Shown in pieces: positions 26,984 through 33,834 of a stretch of 64,000 bases of DNA. Origin of the DNA: DTYU01 sp040756575 (GTDB taxonomy: Bacteria > Bacillota > Desulfotomaculia > Desulfotomaculales > Ammonificaceae); assembly GCA_040756575.1 (NCBI GenBank), contig JBFLYP010000015.1:4431-68430 (forward strand), in the 5' to 3' direction. The notes beneath the pieces were generated by a model. The model saw only the letters and a list, made by a program, of their open reading frames with translations, had not been told where the DNA came from and made no database searches. The position numbers were made by a program, and so were the translations under genes. The first letter of the stretch is position 1. Every line of letters starts with the position of its first letter.

Positions 26984-28237
26984 GTTTAAGCGCCACACGA
27001 GAGGCTTCCGGACGGTTGGGATGCTCTCCGGCGGTTTGCTCGACCGCAGTAGGTTTTCATGGTAGGGAACGATGCCTGACGCCGGGTCGTTGAGGTGTGT
27101 AAAGAGTTCTTCCCAGACCTGGGCGATCCGTTTATTATCGGTGGTCGTTAAGGGGAGATCCGTCTCCGGAGTGATCTCCGGGTGAACGGGAAGCACCCGG
27201 AACTGCCGGCGTCCCAAGGCGGCCGACCTGTGCACCCAAAGGGGCAGGTATTCCACCCCCCGTATCCGGGTTTTCCCGGCGGCCTTTTCAATGTGCAGGT
27301 AGAGGATAATGCCGCTGTCGGAGTACCGATAGCGCTGGTTGGAAACAAAATTGCCAAGAGAATATGCGGCGATGCAGGTATGGAGGTCACCGTCCCGGTT
27401 GACGGTGACCTTTTCTATCGGCTGGACGACATGGGGGTGGGTGCCGATGATCGCATCAACGCCGGCGGCAAACAGGTCGGCGGCAAGCCGGCGTTGTGAT
27501 GCGTCAGGCTGGCGTTGGTACTCCGCCCCGAAGTGCAGCATCGCCACCACGAGGTCCGCTCCCTGTTTTCGGGCGGCGTAGGTTTCTTCGACGACCGCTC
27601 GGCGGTCAAGGATATTTACTGCAAAAGGTTTGCCCGTCGGAACGGGCAAGCCGTTGGTGGTTGCAGTGTAGTTCAAAAAACAGACCCTGATCCCCCCGAT
27701 ATTTGCGATAAACGGCACCGCTTTTTCAGCCGGGCTACGGTAGGTGCCGGTATGTGCGAGACCCGCGGCATCAAGATTGTTTAAGGTGGTGACGATCCCG
27801 TCCCACCCGTAATCCAGGGTGTGGTTATTTGCGGTTGTTACCAGGTCGACACCCGAGTTGCGCAGGTGTTCCGCAAGATCAACCGGAGTGTTAAAAAGAG
27901 GATAACCCCGGTATCCGTATCTTGATCCCGCGAGCTTGGTTTCGAGATTGGCGACCGTGTAATCCGGAAATCTCAAGTAGGGAATTATGGGAGCGAAAAT
28001 CCGGCTGAAATCGTATCTGCCCGTTTCGGCGTTCTTTACCGAATTTACCAGCGGCATGTGCATAACCAGGTCTCCTACCGCCGCCACAGTAATCCGGATC
28101 TTCGGCTCGTGCTTCCAAACCCCGGGTGCCAGTGTCTCTGCGGGCCAACAAAAAAGAGCAATATAAATTGCCGCCGCCGTGGCTGTCGAGGTAAAAACAA
28201 CCCACCATAAGCGCAGCGCGGTTGACTTCTTTTTCAT
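26972..28237 (-). CDS. CapA-family metallophosphoesterase-like protein
   Basis: Member of the CapA/PgsA family (PF09587). A hydrophobic N-terminus (LWWVVFTSTATAAAIYIALFC) suggests export or membrane anchoring; the catalytic-domain motifs are TVAAVGDLVMHMPLV, VTTANNHTLDYGWDG and DAIIGTHPHVVQPIE. Relatives function in poly-gamma-glutamate capsule export, but no pgsB/pgsC genes are near, so a general cell-surface phosphoesterase role is equally possible. ATG 28237 has TTAGGAGAAG upstream on the minus strand. A leftward promoter (TATAAT at 28269-28274 and TTTGCC 16 nt further) is plausible. Confidence 0.83.
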   Translation of the reverse strand: MKKKSTALRLWWVVFTSTATAAAIYIALFCWPAETLAPGVWKHEPKIRITVAAVGDLVMHMPLVNSVKNAETGRYDFSRIFAPIIPYLRFPDYTVANLETKLAGSRYGYRGYPLFNTPVDLAEHLRNSGVDLVTTANNHTLDYGWDGIVTTLNNLDAAGLAHTGTYRSPAEKAVPFIANIGGIRVCFLNYTATTNGLPVPTGKPFAVNILDRRAVVEETYAARKQGADLVVAMLHFGAEYQRQPDASQRRLAADLFAAGVDAIIGTHPHVVQPIEKVTVNRDGDLHTCIAAYSLGNFVSNQRYRYSDSGIILYLHIEKAAGKTRIRGVEYLPLWVHRSAALGRRQFRVLPVHPEITPETDLPLTTTDNKRIAQVWEELFTHLNDPASGIVPYHENLLRSSKPPESIPTVRKPLVWRLNTVN

Positions 28238-28417
28238 AAAACTTCTCCTAAGGCACGTTTCCCGCCGGATTATAATTACTTTCCTGGTACGGCAAATCCT
28301 CCTTTAGCAAGGCACAACCTGCCAATTTTCGTTCTTGCCGGCAGACCGTTTGGGGGCGGTTGCTAATGCGTTTTTTTGAATGCGGTTTAAAATGCAAAAA
28401 GTAATTGCCTGCTTAAG

Positions 28418-28437
28418 GCGTATATGATAATATACGC
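28418..28437 (+). promoter_or_regulatory. ArsR operator palindrome
   Basis: GCGTATAT-GATA-ATATACGC is a perfect 8-bp inverted repeat with a 4-nt centre, 23 nt upstream of the arsR start. Its position and composition fit an ArsR binding site; TATGAT inside it may be the -10 box. Confidence 0.65.
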
Positions 28438-28459
28438 ATATAAGAAAGGACCGGTAGCA

Positions 28460-28786
28460 ATGTTCCGTTCGGTATCGGATATGACCGCGGAGATCTTGCG
28501 GGTACTGGGACACCCGCTGCGCCTCAAGATCATCGAGTGTTTGCGGGGGGGAGAACGGTGCGTCTGCGAGATTATTCCGGCTGTTGGCGCAGAGCAATCG
28601 GTTGTCTCGAAGCATCTGGCGCTTTTACGGCAGGCCGGGTTGCTCTCTTGCCGGAAAGAAGGGTTGAGGGTCATCTACTGGGTCAGAGACCCGAAGGCTT
28701 TCGAAATATGCGACCTGGCCCGGGAGATCATTCTGCAGGGGCTCGGTGAGCTTGCGGAGCTTTTGAATGATTCTTTCAAAACGTAA
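28460..28786 (+). CDS. arsR: Arsenic-responsive repressor ArsR
   Basis: Winged-helix repressor of the arsenic island. LGHPLRLKIIECLRGGERCVCEI contains the C-x-C As(III)-binding motif of classical ArsR (ELCVCDL in others), and EQSVVSKHLALLRQAGLLSCRK is the recognition helix region. I chose ATG 28460 (RBS AGAAAGGA); an earlier ATG would start within the operator. Length 108 aa. acr3 starts 20 nt downstream, so regulator and pump form one operon under the palindrome at 28418-28437. Confidence 0.92.
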   Translation: MFRSVSDMTAEILRVLGHPLRLKIIECLRGGERCVCEIIPAVGAEQSVVSKHLALLRQAGLLSCRKEGLRVIYWVRDPKAFEICDLAREIILQGLGELAELLNDSFKT

Positions 28787-28805
28787 GAATAGGGTGGGGG
28801 GTTAA

Positions 28806-29873
28806 ATGGCCGAGGCAAAGGGAAAAAAGCTCTCGACGCTGGAAAAACTGCTGACCCTGTGGATATTTATTGCGATGGCCGCGGGCGTCGGGATCGGGTA
28901 TTTTACGCCCGGGGTGACCAACTTCATCGCGGGGCTGCAGGTGGGGACGACCTCGATCCCCATCGCCGTGGGCCTCATTCTGATGATGTACCCGCCGCTG
29001 GCTAAGGTAAGGTACGAAGAGATGGGCACCGTTTTCAAGAATGTAAAGCTCCTCGCCTTTTCGCTCTTTCAGAACTGGGTGGCCGGTCCGGTTGTGATGT
29101 TTATCTTAGCGGTGCTGCTGCTCCGCAACCATCCCGAGTACATGATCGGGGTTATTTTAGTGGGGCTTGCCCGCTGCATCGCCATGGTCATCGTTTGGAA
29201 CGAGCTTGCCGAGGGAGACAGGGAGCTAGCAGTCGGGCTGGTGGCTTTCAACGCTATATTTCAGGTCTTGCTCTACGCCGTGTACATCTGGATATTCATT
29301 ACATTTGCGCTGAACCGGCTTGGACTGGTTGAAGGGCTTAATGTGAGTATATCTATGGTGGATGCAGCCAAGACCGTTTTTATATACCTGGGGATCCCGT
29401 TCTTGGGCGGGGTGATTACCCGCTTCTCGCTGTTGCGGGCGAAGGGCAAGGAATGGTACGAGAATGTCTTTGCGCCTAAGATCAGCCCGGTCACGCTGGT
29501 GGCGCTGCTTTTTACGATCATCGTGATGTTTTCCTTAAAAGGGGAATACATCATCCGCTTGCCGCTCGACGTGGTGCGGGTGGCGGTGCCGCTTACCTGT
29601 TACTTCTTCCTGATGTGGTTCGCGACATTCTTTATTACCCGGCGGCTCGGCGCTAATTACGCGCAAACCACGGCGGTTTCCTTTACCGCGGCCAGCAACG
29701 ACTTTGAGCTGGCCATCGCCGTGGCGGTGGCCATCTTCGGCATCGGCTCCGACCAGGCTTTTGCCACGGTCATCGGGCCCCTGATTGAGGTTCCGGTGCT
29801 GATAGGTCTGGTAAACGTAGCTCTGTATTTCAGGCGGAGGTATTTCGGACACGAATTCCACGGGATAAGGTAA
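28806..29873 (+). CDS. acr3: Arsenite efflux permease Acr3
   Basis: Expels arsenite from the cytoplasm. The 355-aa protein has about ten membrane segments. Family motifs visible are VGLARCIAMVIVWNELAEGD (with the conserved Cys essential in Acr3) and VSFTAASNDFELAIAVAVAI. It lies directly after arsR with GGTGGGGGG upstream. A small ORF with an internal TGA follows. Confidence 0.95.
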   Translation: MAEAKGKKLSTLEKLLTLWIFIAMAAGVGIGYFTPGVTNFIAGLQVGTTSIPIAVGLILMMYPPLAKVRYEEMGTVFKNVKLLAFSLFQNWVAGPVVMFILAVLLLRNHPEYMIGVILVGLARCIAMVIVWNELAEGDRELAVGLVAFNAIFQVLLYAVYIWIFITFALNRLGLVEGLNVSISMVDAAKTVFIYLGIPFLGGVITRFSLLRAKGKEWYENVFAPKISPVTLVALLFTIIVMFSLKGEYIIRLPLDVVRVAVPLTCYFFLMWFATFFITRRLGANYAQTTAVSFTAASNDFELAIAVAVAIFGIGSDQAFATVIGPLIEVPVLIGLVNVALYFRRRYFGHEFHGIR

Positions 29874-29912
29874 TAGTCAAAGTTCATACAAAAATATTGG
29901 AGTGCGGTAGTG

Positions 29913-30128
29913 ATGGAAGAACAAAAAATTGTGGTCGGTGTTTTCGGGGTGAACGCCCCGGTTTCGTCTGGTGAGTGAGGTTGCGGTTCGGGCGCCGCTG
30001 GATGCGGTCCAGGAGTGAAGAAAGACCCCGGCGTGCTTGACCCGGATCCGGAAGCGGTGGCACGCGTCGTTTCCGCTGCCGCTGAAGGAATTGCGAAGGC
30101 AAAAACCGCCTCCGGCGCGGGGCCATGA
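29913..30128 (+). CDS. Small Cys-rich protein with in-frame TGA: selenoprotein candidate
   Basis: The frame from ATG 29913 to TGA 30126-30128 encodes 71 residues, with one internal TGA at codon 22 (29976-29978). Reading it as selenocysteine gives VSSGE-U-GCGSGAAGCGPG, then LDPDPEAVARVVSAAAEGIA, a well-formed helix. The codon sits where the Gly/Cys-rich motif begins, and coding quality is the same on both sides. A hairpin CCGC-TGGAT-GCGG lies 17-29 nt after the TGA, a possible SECIS. TTGGAG is 10 nt before the ATG. It lies between acr3 and an arsP-like permease gene. The alternatives are a nonsense mutation of a Cys codon or a non-coding remnant. The rest of 29874-30254 shows nothing else. Confidence 0.5.
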
Positions 30129-30254
30129 TTATCCCGCCGGAGAATTCAACTATTTTTCCCCGAAACGCAAACGTTTCTCAAGCTTAGCAACACACGAGAA
30201 TACTATTACGCGCTGGAATTTTTAATAAAACATGAACTACTGGAGGTCAACCGG

Positions 30255-31418
30255 ATGACTGAGCGGCAAAAATTTCTTCTGATCGCCGGCATATTCCTGG
30301 CGGCGTATTACCTGCCCATTGAGCATGTGCGCCTCAGAAGCGCTTTGATCGAAGCGTTTTATATGCTCCACGACTACGCCCGTGCGCACGTGCTCTTTTG
30401 CCTCGTGCCGGCGCTCTTTATAGCGGGAGCGATGAGCAATTTTCTATCCTCGCAGGCGGTCATTAAGTATCTGGGGCCGGAAAGCAAAAAATGGGCGGCT
30501 TACGGGGTAGGCGCGGTTTCCGGAGGCATCCTCGCCGTATGTTCCTGCACCGTGCTCCCCCTTTTCATGGGCATCTACAAGCGCGGCGCGGGACTCGGGC
30601 CGGCGATCGCCTTCTTGTACTCTGGTCCTGCGATCAACGTGCTGGCGATAATCTTCTCCGCCAAGGTCCTCGGTTGGCAGATAGGCCTGGCCCGCGCTGT
30701 AGGAGCGGTCTTGTTCTCGGTGGTGATCGGTCTGATCATGGCCTTCCTCTTCCGGGGAGAAGAAGGGGAACGGGTAAAAGGGATTACGGATGTGGGGGAA
30801 GTTGCCGGAAGACGATCTCTGGGACAAACGGTGCTGTATTTTGCGGTGCTGGTGCTCATCCTGGTATTCGCCGCCTGGGGGAAGCCCGCGACGGCAACCG
30901 GTCTTGCCCACGGCATCTACTTAGCGAAATGGTACCTGGTGGTGTTTCTGCTCATAGTCCTGGCAGGCGTTCTCAAGGCGTATTTCGAACGGGATGAGCT
31001 AAAAAGCTGGGTTTACACCACCTGGGACTTCAGTAAAAAAATCCTGCCGCTTCTTTTTGCGGGTGTTCTGGCAGCGGGCTTTCTCATGGGACGGCCCGGC
31101 GCCGATACGGGCATAATACCCGCGAAGTACATCGCCGGCGCGGTCGGCGGGAACGGTTTCCTCGCAAACTTCATTGCGTCGGTGATCGGGGCTTTCATGT
31201 ACTTCGCCACCCTTACGGAAGTTCCGATTGTTCAAGGGCTTCTCGGCTCGGGGATGGGAAAAGGCCCGGCTCTCGCGCTGCTGCTGGCGGGACCGGCCCT
31301 GAGCCTGCCCAGCATGCTGGTGATCAACAGTGTCCTTGGGCCGAAGAAAACCATCGCCTACGTGTCTCTGGTGGTGATTATGGCCACCCTGACGGGGAAG
31401 ATCTTCGGCGCCCTTTAA
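30255..31418 (+). CDS. ArsP-like permease (COG0701/DUF318)
   Basis: A 387-aa membrane protein with about eight to ten hydrophobic segments. The conserved motif GILAVCSCTVLPLFMGIY (Cys-x-Cys) and the later repeat-like GPALALLLAGPALSLPSML are typical of the DUF318 permeases, some of which (ArsP) export organoarsenicals. Its place between acr3 and arsC supports an arsenic role, though uncharacterised members may carry other thiol-bound metals. TGGAGGTC lies 7 nt before ATG 30255. Confidence 0.83.
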   Translation: MTERQKFLLIAGIFLAAYYLPIEHVRLRSALIEAFYMLHDYARAHVLFCLVPALFIAGAMSNFLSSQAVIKYLGPESKKWAAYGVGAVSGGILAVCSCTVLPLFMGIYKRGAGLGPAIAFLYSGPAINVLAIIFSAKVLGWQIGLARAVGAVLFSVVIGLIMAFLFRGEEGERVKGITDVGEVAGRRSLGQTVLYFAVLVLILVFAAWGKPATATGLAHGIYLAKWYLVVFLLIVLAGVLKAYFERDELKSWVYTTWDFSKKILPLLFAGVLAAGFLMGRPGADTGIIPAKYIAGAVGGNGFLANFIASVIGAFMYFATLTEVPIVQGLLGSGMGKGPALALLLAGPALSLPSMLVINSVLGPKKTIAYVSLVVIMATLTGKIFGAL

Positions 31419-31579
31419 ACGTTATAACGGTGTGACGGTTGAACGGTTAACCGGTATGACCGTTTAACGGAATCTTAGAACGGACCCCATAGGTCCATCA
31501 TTTTAAGCTTGTACGTAGAACGTAGAACGCAGAACGGACCCCAAAGGTCTATCCATCAAGCTTTAAAGGAGGTTAAACC
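31419..31579. repeat. Intergenic degenerate short repeats (ACGTAGAACG / GGACCCCAAAGGTCC)
   Basis: The gap holds tandem variants of AACGGTTGAACGGTTAAC, then GTAGAACGTAGAACGCAGAACGG, and two copies of ACGGACCCCAWAGGTC. The same units recur in other gaps of the window (24756, 49751, 53456, 55662). No gene is visible. The ribosome site of the next gene (AAAGGAGG) starts at 31564. Confidence 0.7.
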
Positions 31580-31816
31580 ATGCGTGAGATTAAAATTCTG
31601 GGTCCCGGTTGTCCCAAATGCAAAACCCTGGAGGAAGAGGTGCGCCGGGTGGTGGCGGACCTCAACCTGCCGGCGGAGGTAAAGAAAGTAACCGAACTCG
31701 GCGAGATTCTTAAATACGGGGTGATGTTGACCCCGGCGCTGGTGGTGGACGGTCAGGTTAAAGTGAGCGGCCGGGTGCCGCCCCGGGAAGAGATTAAAAG
31801 GTGGCTGACGGAGTAG
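31580..31816 (+). CDS. Thioredoxin-like small redox protein (redox-active disulfide protein 2 type)
   Basis: A 78-aa thioredoxin-fold protein beginning MREIKILGPGCPKCKTLEEE, with the redox motif CPKC, a cis-Pro region MLTPALVVDGQV and the C-terminal helix PPREEIKRWLTE. This type (TIGR00412) is common next to arsenic genes and may supply electrons for arsenate reduction by ArsC. AAAGGAGG is 9 nt before the ATG. Confidence 0.9.
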   Translation: MREIKILGPGCPKCKTLEEEVRRVVADLNLPAEVKKVTELGEILKYGVMLTPALVVDGQVKVSGRVPPREEIKRWLTE

Positions 31817-31950
31817 GGCTGTTGTCAGGCAAGAGGCCGGGCGTACGGCGGGAGTCATAAAGAGAGGTCATAAGGAATAAGGTTTTTGCCGACTTCCGGC
31901 CGTGCCGCTGACAGATCCTTTGGTTGCAGCGGGAACCGGGGGTTTGGTGG

Positions 31951-32097
31951 ATGAAAGCAAAGACGATTGTGGTAATCGCTCTTTTGGTTTTCGTACTTGG
32001 CAGCCTGGCGTATTCTTTCGGGCAGCTGGTGGACAACGAGGTGAAGGTCAGCGGCAGGGTGCCGAACCGCAAGGAAATTGAACAGTGGTTGACTTAA
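31951..32097 (+). pseudogene. Chimeric micro-ORF: membrane leader fused to thioredoxin-like tail
   Basis: ATG 31951 opens a 48-aa frame. Residues 1-25 (MKAKTIVVIALLVFVLGSLA) are a signal/membrane segment; the remainder, VDNEVKVSGRVPNRKEIEQW, closely matches VDGQVKVSGRVPPREEIKRW at the end of the neighbouring thioredoxin-like gene, while the CxxC half is missing. It therefore looks like a deletion joining the start of one gene to the end of a thioredoxin-like copy. No good ribosome site is seen. It could still be expressed as a tiny membrane peptide. Confidence 0.6.
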
Positions 32098-32119
32098 AAC
32101 GCCAAGTGGGGGTGCTATT

Positions 32120-32539
32120 ATGGCAAAACCGCTCAGAGTGCTTTTTCTCTGCACGCAGAACTCCTGCCGGAGCCAGATGGCTGAAGGATGGGCGCGGCAT
32201 CTAAAAGCGGGTGTGCTGGAGCCTTACTCGGCGGGGACGGCGCCGGCGGCGGTCCACCCGTTAGCGGTGCGGGTGATGTCGGAGGCCGGGGTGGATATCG
32301 GCGGGCAGCGGGCGAAGCACGTGGACGAATTGCGAGAGATTGAGTTCGACCTGGCGGTTACTCTCTGCGACAGCGCGCGGGAGAGTTGCCCGCTGCCGCC
32401 GCGGGCAAGGAGGGTGCTGCACCGGAGCTTCCCGGACCCGGCAAAGGCCGAGGGTTCCGCGGAAGAGGTCCTGGCCGCCTTCCGCCGGGTGCGGGATCTG
32501 ATCCGGGATTTCGTCGCCGGGCTGCCGGAAAACCTATAA
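32120..32539 (+). CDS. arsC: Arsenate reductase ArsC, low-molecular-weight phosphatase type
   Basis: Reduces arsenate to arsenite for Acr3 export. The P-loop VLFLCTQNSCRSQMAEG carries the nucleophilic Cys-x5-Arg; the second redox Cys lie in VTLCDSARESCP; the general-acid loop is RSFPDPAKAEG. Length 139 aa, normal for the thioredoxin-coupled class, which fits the thioredoxin-like gene upstream. GTGGGGGTG precedes ATG 32120. It closes the arsenic island. Confidence 0.95.
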   Translation: MAKPLRVLFLCTQNSCRSQMAEGWARHLKAGVLEPYSAGTAPAAVHPLAVRVMSEAGVDIGGQRAKHVDELREIEFDLAVTLCDSARESCPLPPRARRVLHRSFPDPAKAEGSAEEVLAAFRRVRDLIRDFVAGLPENL

Positions 32540-32591
32540 ATACAGCCTGACCATGTACTTGGTGATGCTTCTGCTGTGGTTAATCAAAACC

Positions 32592-32657
32592 TCACATCCA
32601 TATATCTATGAACCGGAACCGCACGAAGTAGAACCAGTCCTCTGAAGGTGCCGTCCA
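32592..32657 (-). pseudogene. 22-codon fragment duplicated from the metallohydrolase gene
   Basis: On the minus strand it reads WTAPSEDWFYFVRFRF then IDIWM and a stop, matching WTAPSEDWFYFIRFTF at the end of the gene at 33073-33711. Only this C-terminal scrap survives, about 0.5 kb away from the longer copy. Confidence 0.7.
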
Positions 32658-32706
32658 GACGTGAGCATCCGGCCGAATATGCAGCCGTACTCCTATCCGA
32701 TATGAA

Positions 32707-33009
32707 CTACCGGCGAAAGATTATGCGGATCGCGGTCCGGAGAAGATATCCGAGTGCGGCGCCGAAGAATGTGCCGAGAGCAATGCCTAAGAGCGGATTA
32801 ATGTCCGCTTTCGCTGCCAGGTACATGGCCCATTCTGCAGGGGAAAGCCGCCGGATCACATGGTAATAATCTCTGAACGGGCTGTCATGATACAGCCATT
32901 CCCGCGTGGGCTCAAAAACAGAAATAAAGTAAAGTGTTACCCAGGCATAAATGATTCCGCCGACAGCCCATATTATTGATTGCTCTAAAGAGGGGAAAAA
33001 CCGCCGCAT
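32707..33009 (-). CDS. Small membrane protein, unknown function
   Basis: A 100-aa protein with two hydrophobic segments (IIWAVGGIIYAWVTLYFISVF and LLGIALGTFFGAALGYLL) separated by a charged loop with many aromatic residues, and a basic C-terminus (RTAIRIIFRR). ATG 33009 has AAAAGGAGGAG upstream on the minus strand, so it is probably expressed. It is followed upstream by an inverted repeat GACGGGGTTCCGTC near 33040. No family recognised. Confidence 0.65.
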   Translation of the reverse strand: MRRFFPSLEQSIIWAVGGIIYAWVTLYFISVFEPTREWLYHDSPFRDYYHVIRRLSPAEWAMYLAAKADINPLLGIALGTFFGAALGYLLRTAIRIIFRR

Positions 33010-33072
33010 ATATGCTCCTCCTTTTTGAAAACGGTTAGGGACGGGGTTCCGTCCCTAACCGTCCACCCCAAC

Positions 33073-33711
33073 TTAATAAACGTCGAGGAAGATCGGGTTA
33101 GTGATCACCTCCGTGGGATACGATCCAGGGTATTGGAAGGTAAAGCGGATAAAATAGAACCAGTCCTCTGAAGGCGCCGTCCAGGAGATGGTGGTCTCGG
33201 TTCCGGGGTTGGTGACCGTCTTGACCACGTTCCCGTCCCGGTTGATGATCTCAAACTTATTACACACGAAACCGGTTACCGGCTGCTGCACCACCTTGAA
33301 GGTGAAGCTTCCGCCCTTGGGCAGCCTCACCACACTGCCCTGCGTGTAGCCGTTGACGGTGAAAAGACCGAGGTTGCCGTCTCCGGTGGCGCTGGCCTTG
33401 CCGGCTTTAATGGCGTCCCAGACGGCCGCCCGATTCGTCGGAGAGTAGTTCGTGGTGTAGATCCAGGTCCGTCCGTAATCTATCAACCGCGAATGGTGAT
33501 GGTCTGAATTACCGACACCCACGACAAACCCCTTACCGGCGATGGTGTTGGACAGGTTCGCCTTGAGGATTGAAACCCATTTCGAGATGGTTGAGGAACT
33601 TGCCGTCCGTTCGTAGGATAACAGCTCCATCGCGCGGAAGCCGGTTACACTCCAGTTCTGAACCGAGGGGGAGGGCGCAGAGGAGTCCCTCACAACGATT
33701 AATGTCGCCAC
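33073..33711 (-). pseudogene. N-terminally truncated CehA/McbA-like (PHP-type) metallohydrolase
   Basis: The 212-aa frame keeps the C-terminal part of a PHP/CehA-type hydrolase: KGFVVGVGNSDHHHSRLID (metal-site histidines), RAAVWDAIKAGKASATGDG, then a beta-rich tail. Full-length relatives are far longer and carry the first metal motifs N-terminally; here the frame is open only to 33750, where a group II intron 3' end lies on the other strand. No start has a ribosome site. It is best read as a fragment left after rearrangement. Confidence 0.65.
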
Positions 33712-33757
33712 CGGGAATAAAAACGATTCAGTTGCTTGTCCTTCAGCCTTTTAGATC

Positions 33758-33829
33758 AAGCCTGATGGGGAAAACCGCACGTCCGGTTCTGTGAGGGGCG
33801 TCAAGAGTAATCAATACGTGTACTCGACC
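33758..33829 (+). mobile_element. Group II intron 3' end (domains V and VI), remnant
   Basis: Domain V is recognisable: AAGCC-TGATGGGGAAAACC-GCACGTCCGGTTCT keeps the AGC triad, a GAAA tetraloop and the bulge side of the catalytic hairpin, and is followed by GTGAGGGG. A domain VI-like hairpin with a possible branch A then ends near TACTCGACC (33829). No maturase gene or 5' part is adjacent; to the left is a truncated gene on the opposite strand. This is therefore a solo 3' remnant. Confidence 0.75.
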
Positions 33830-33834
33830 ACGTG

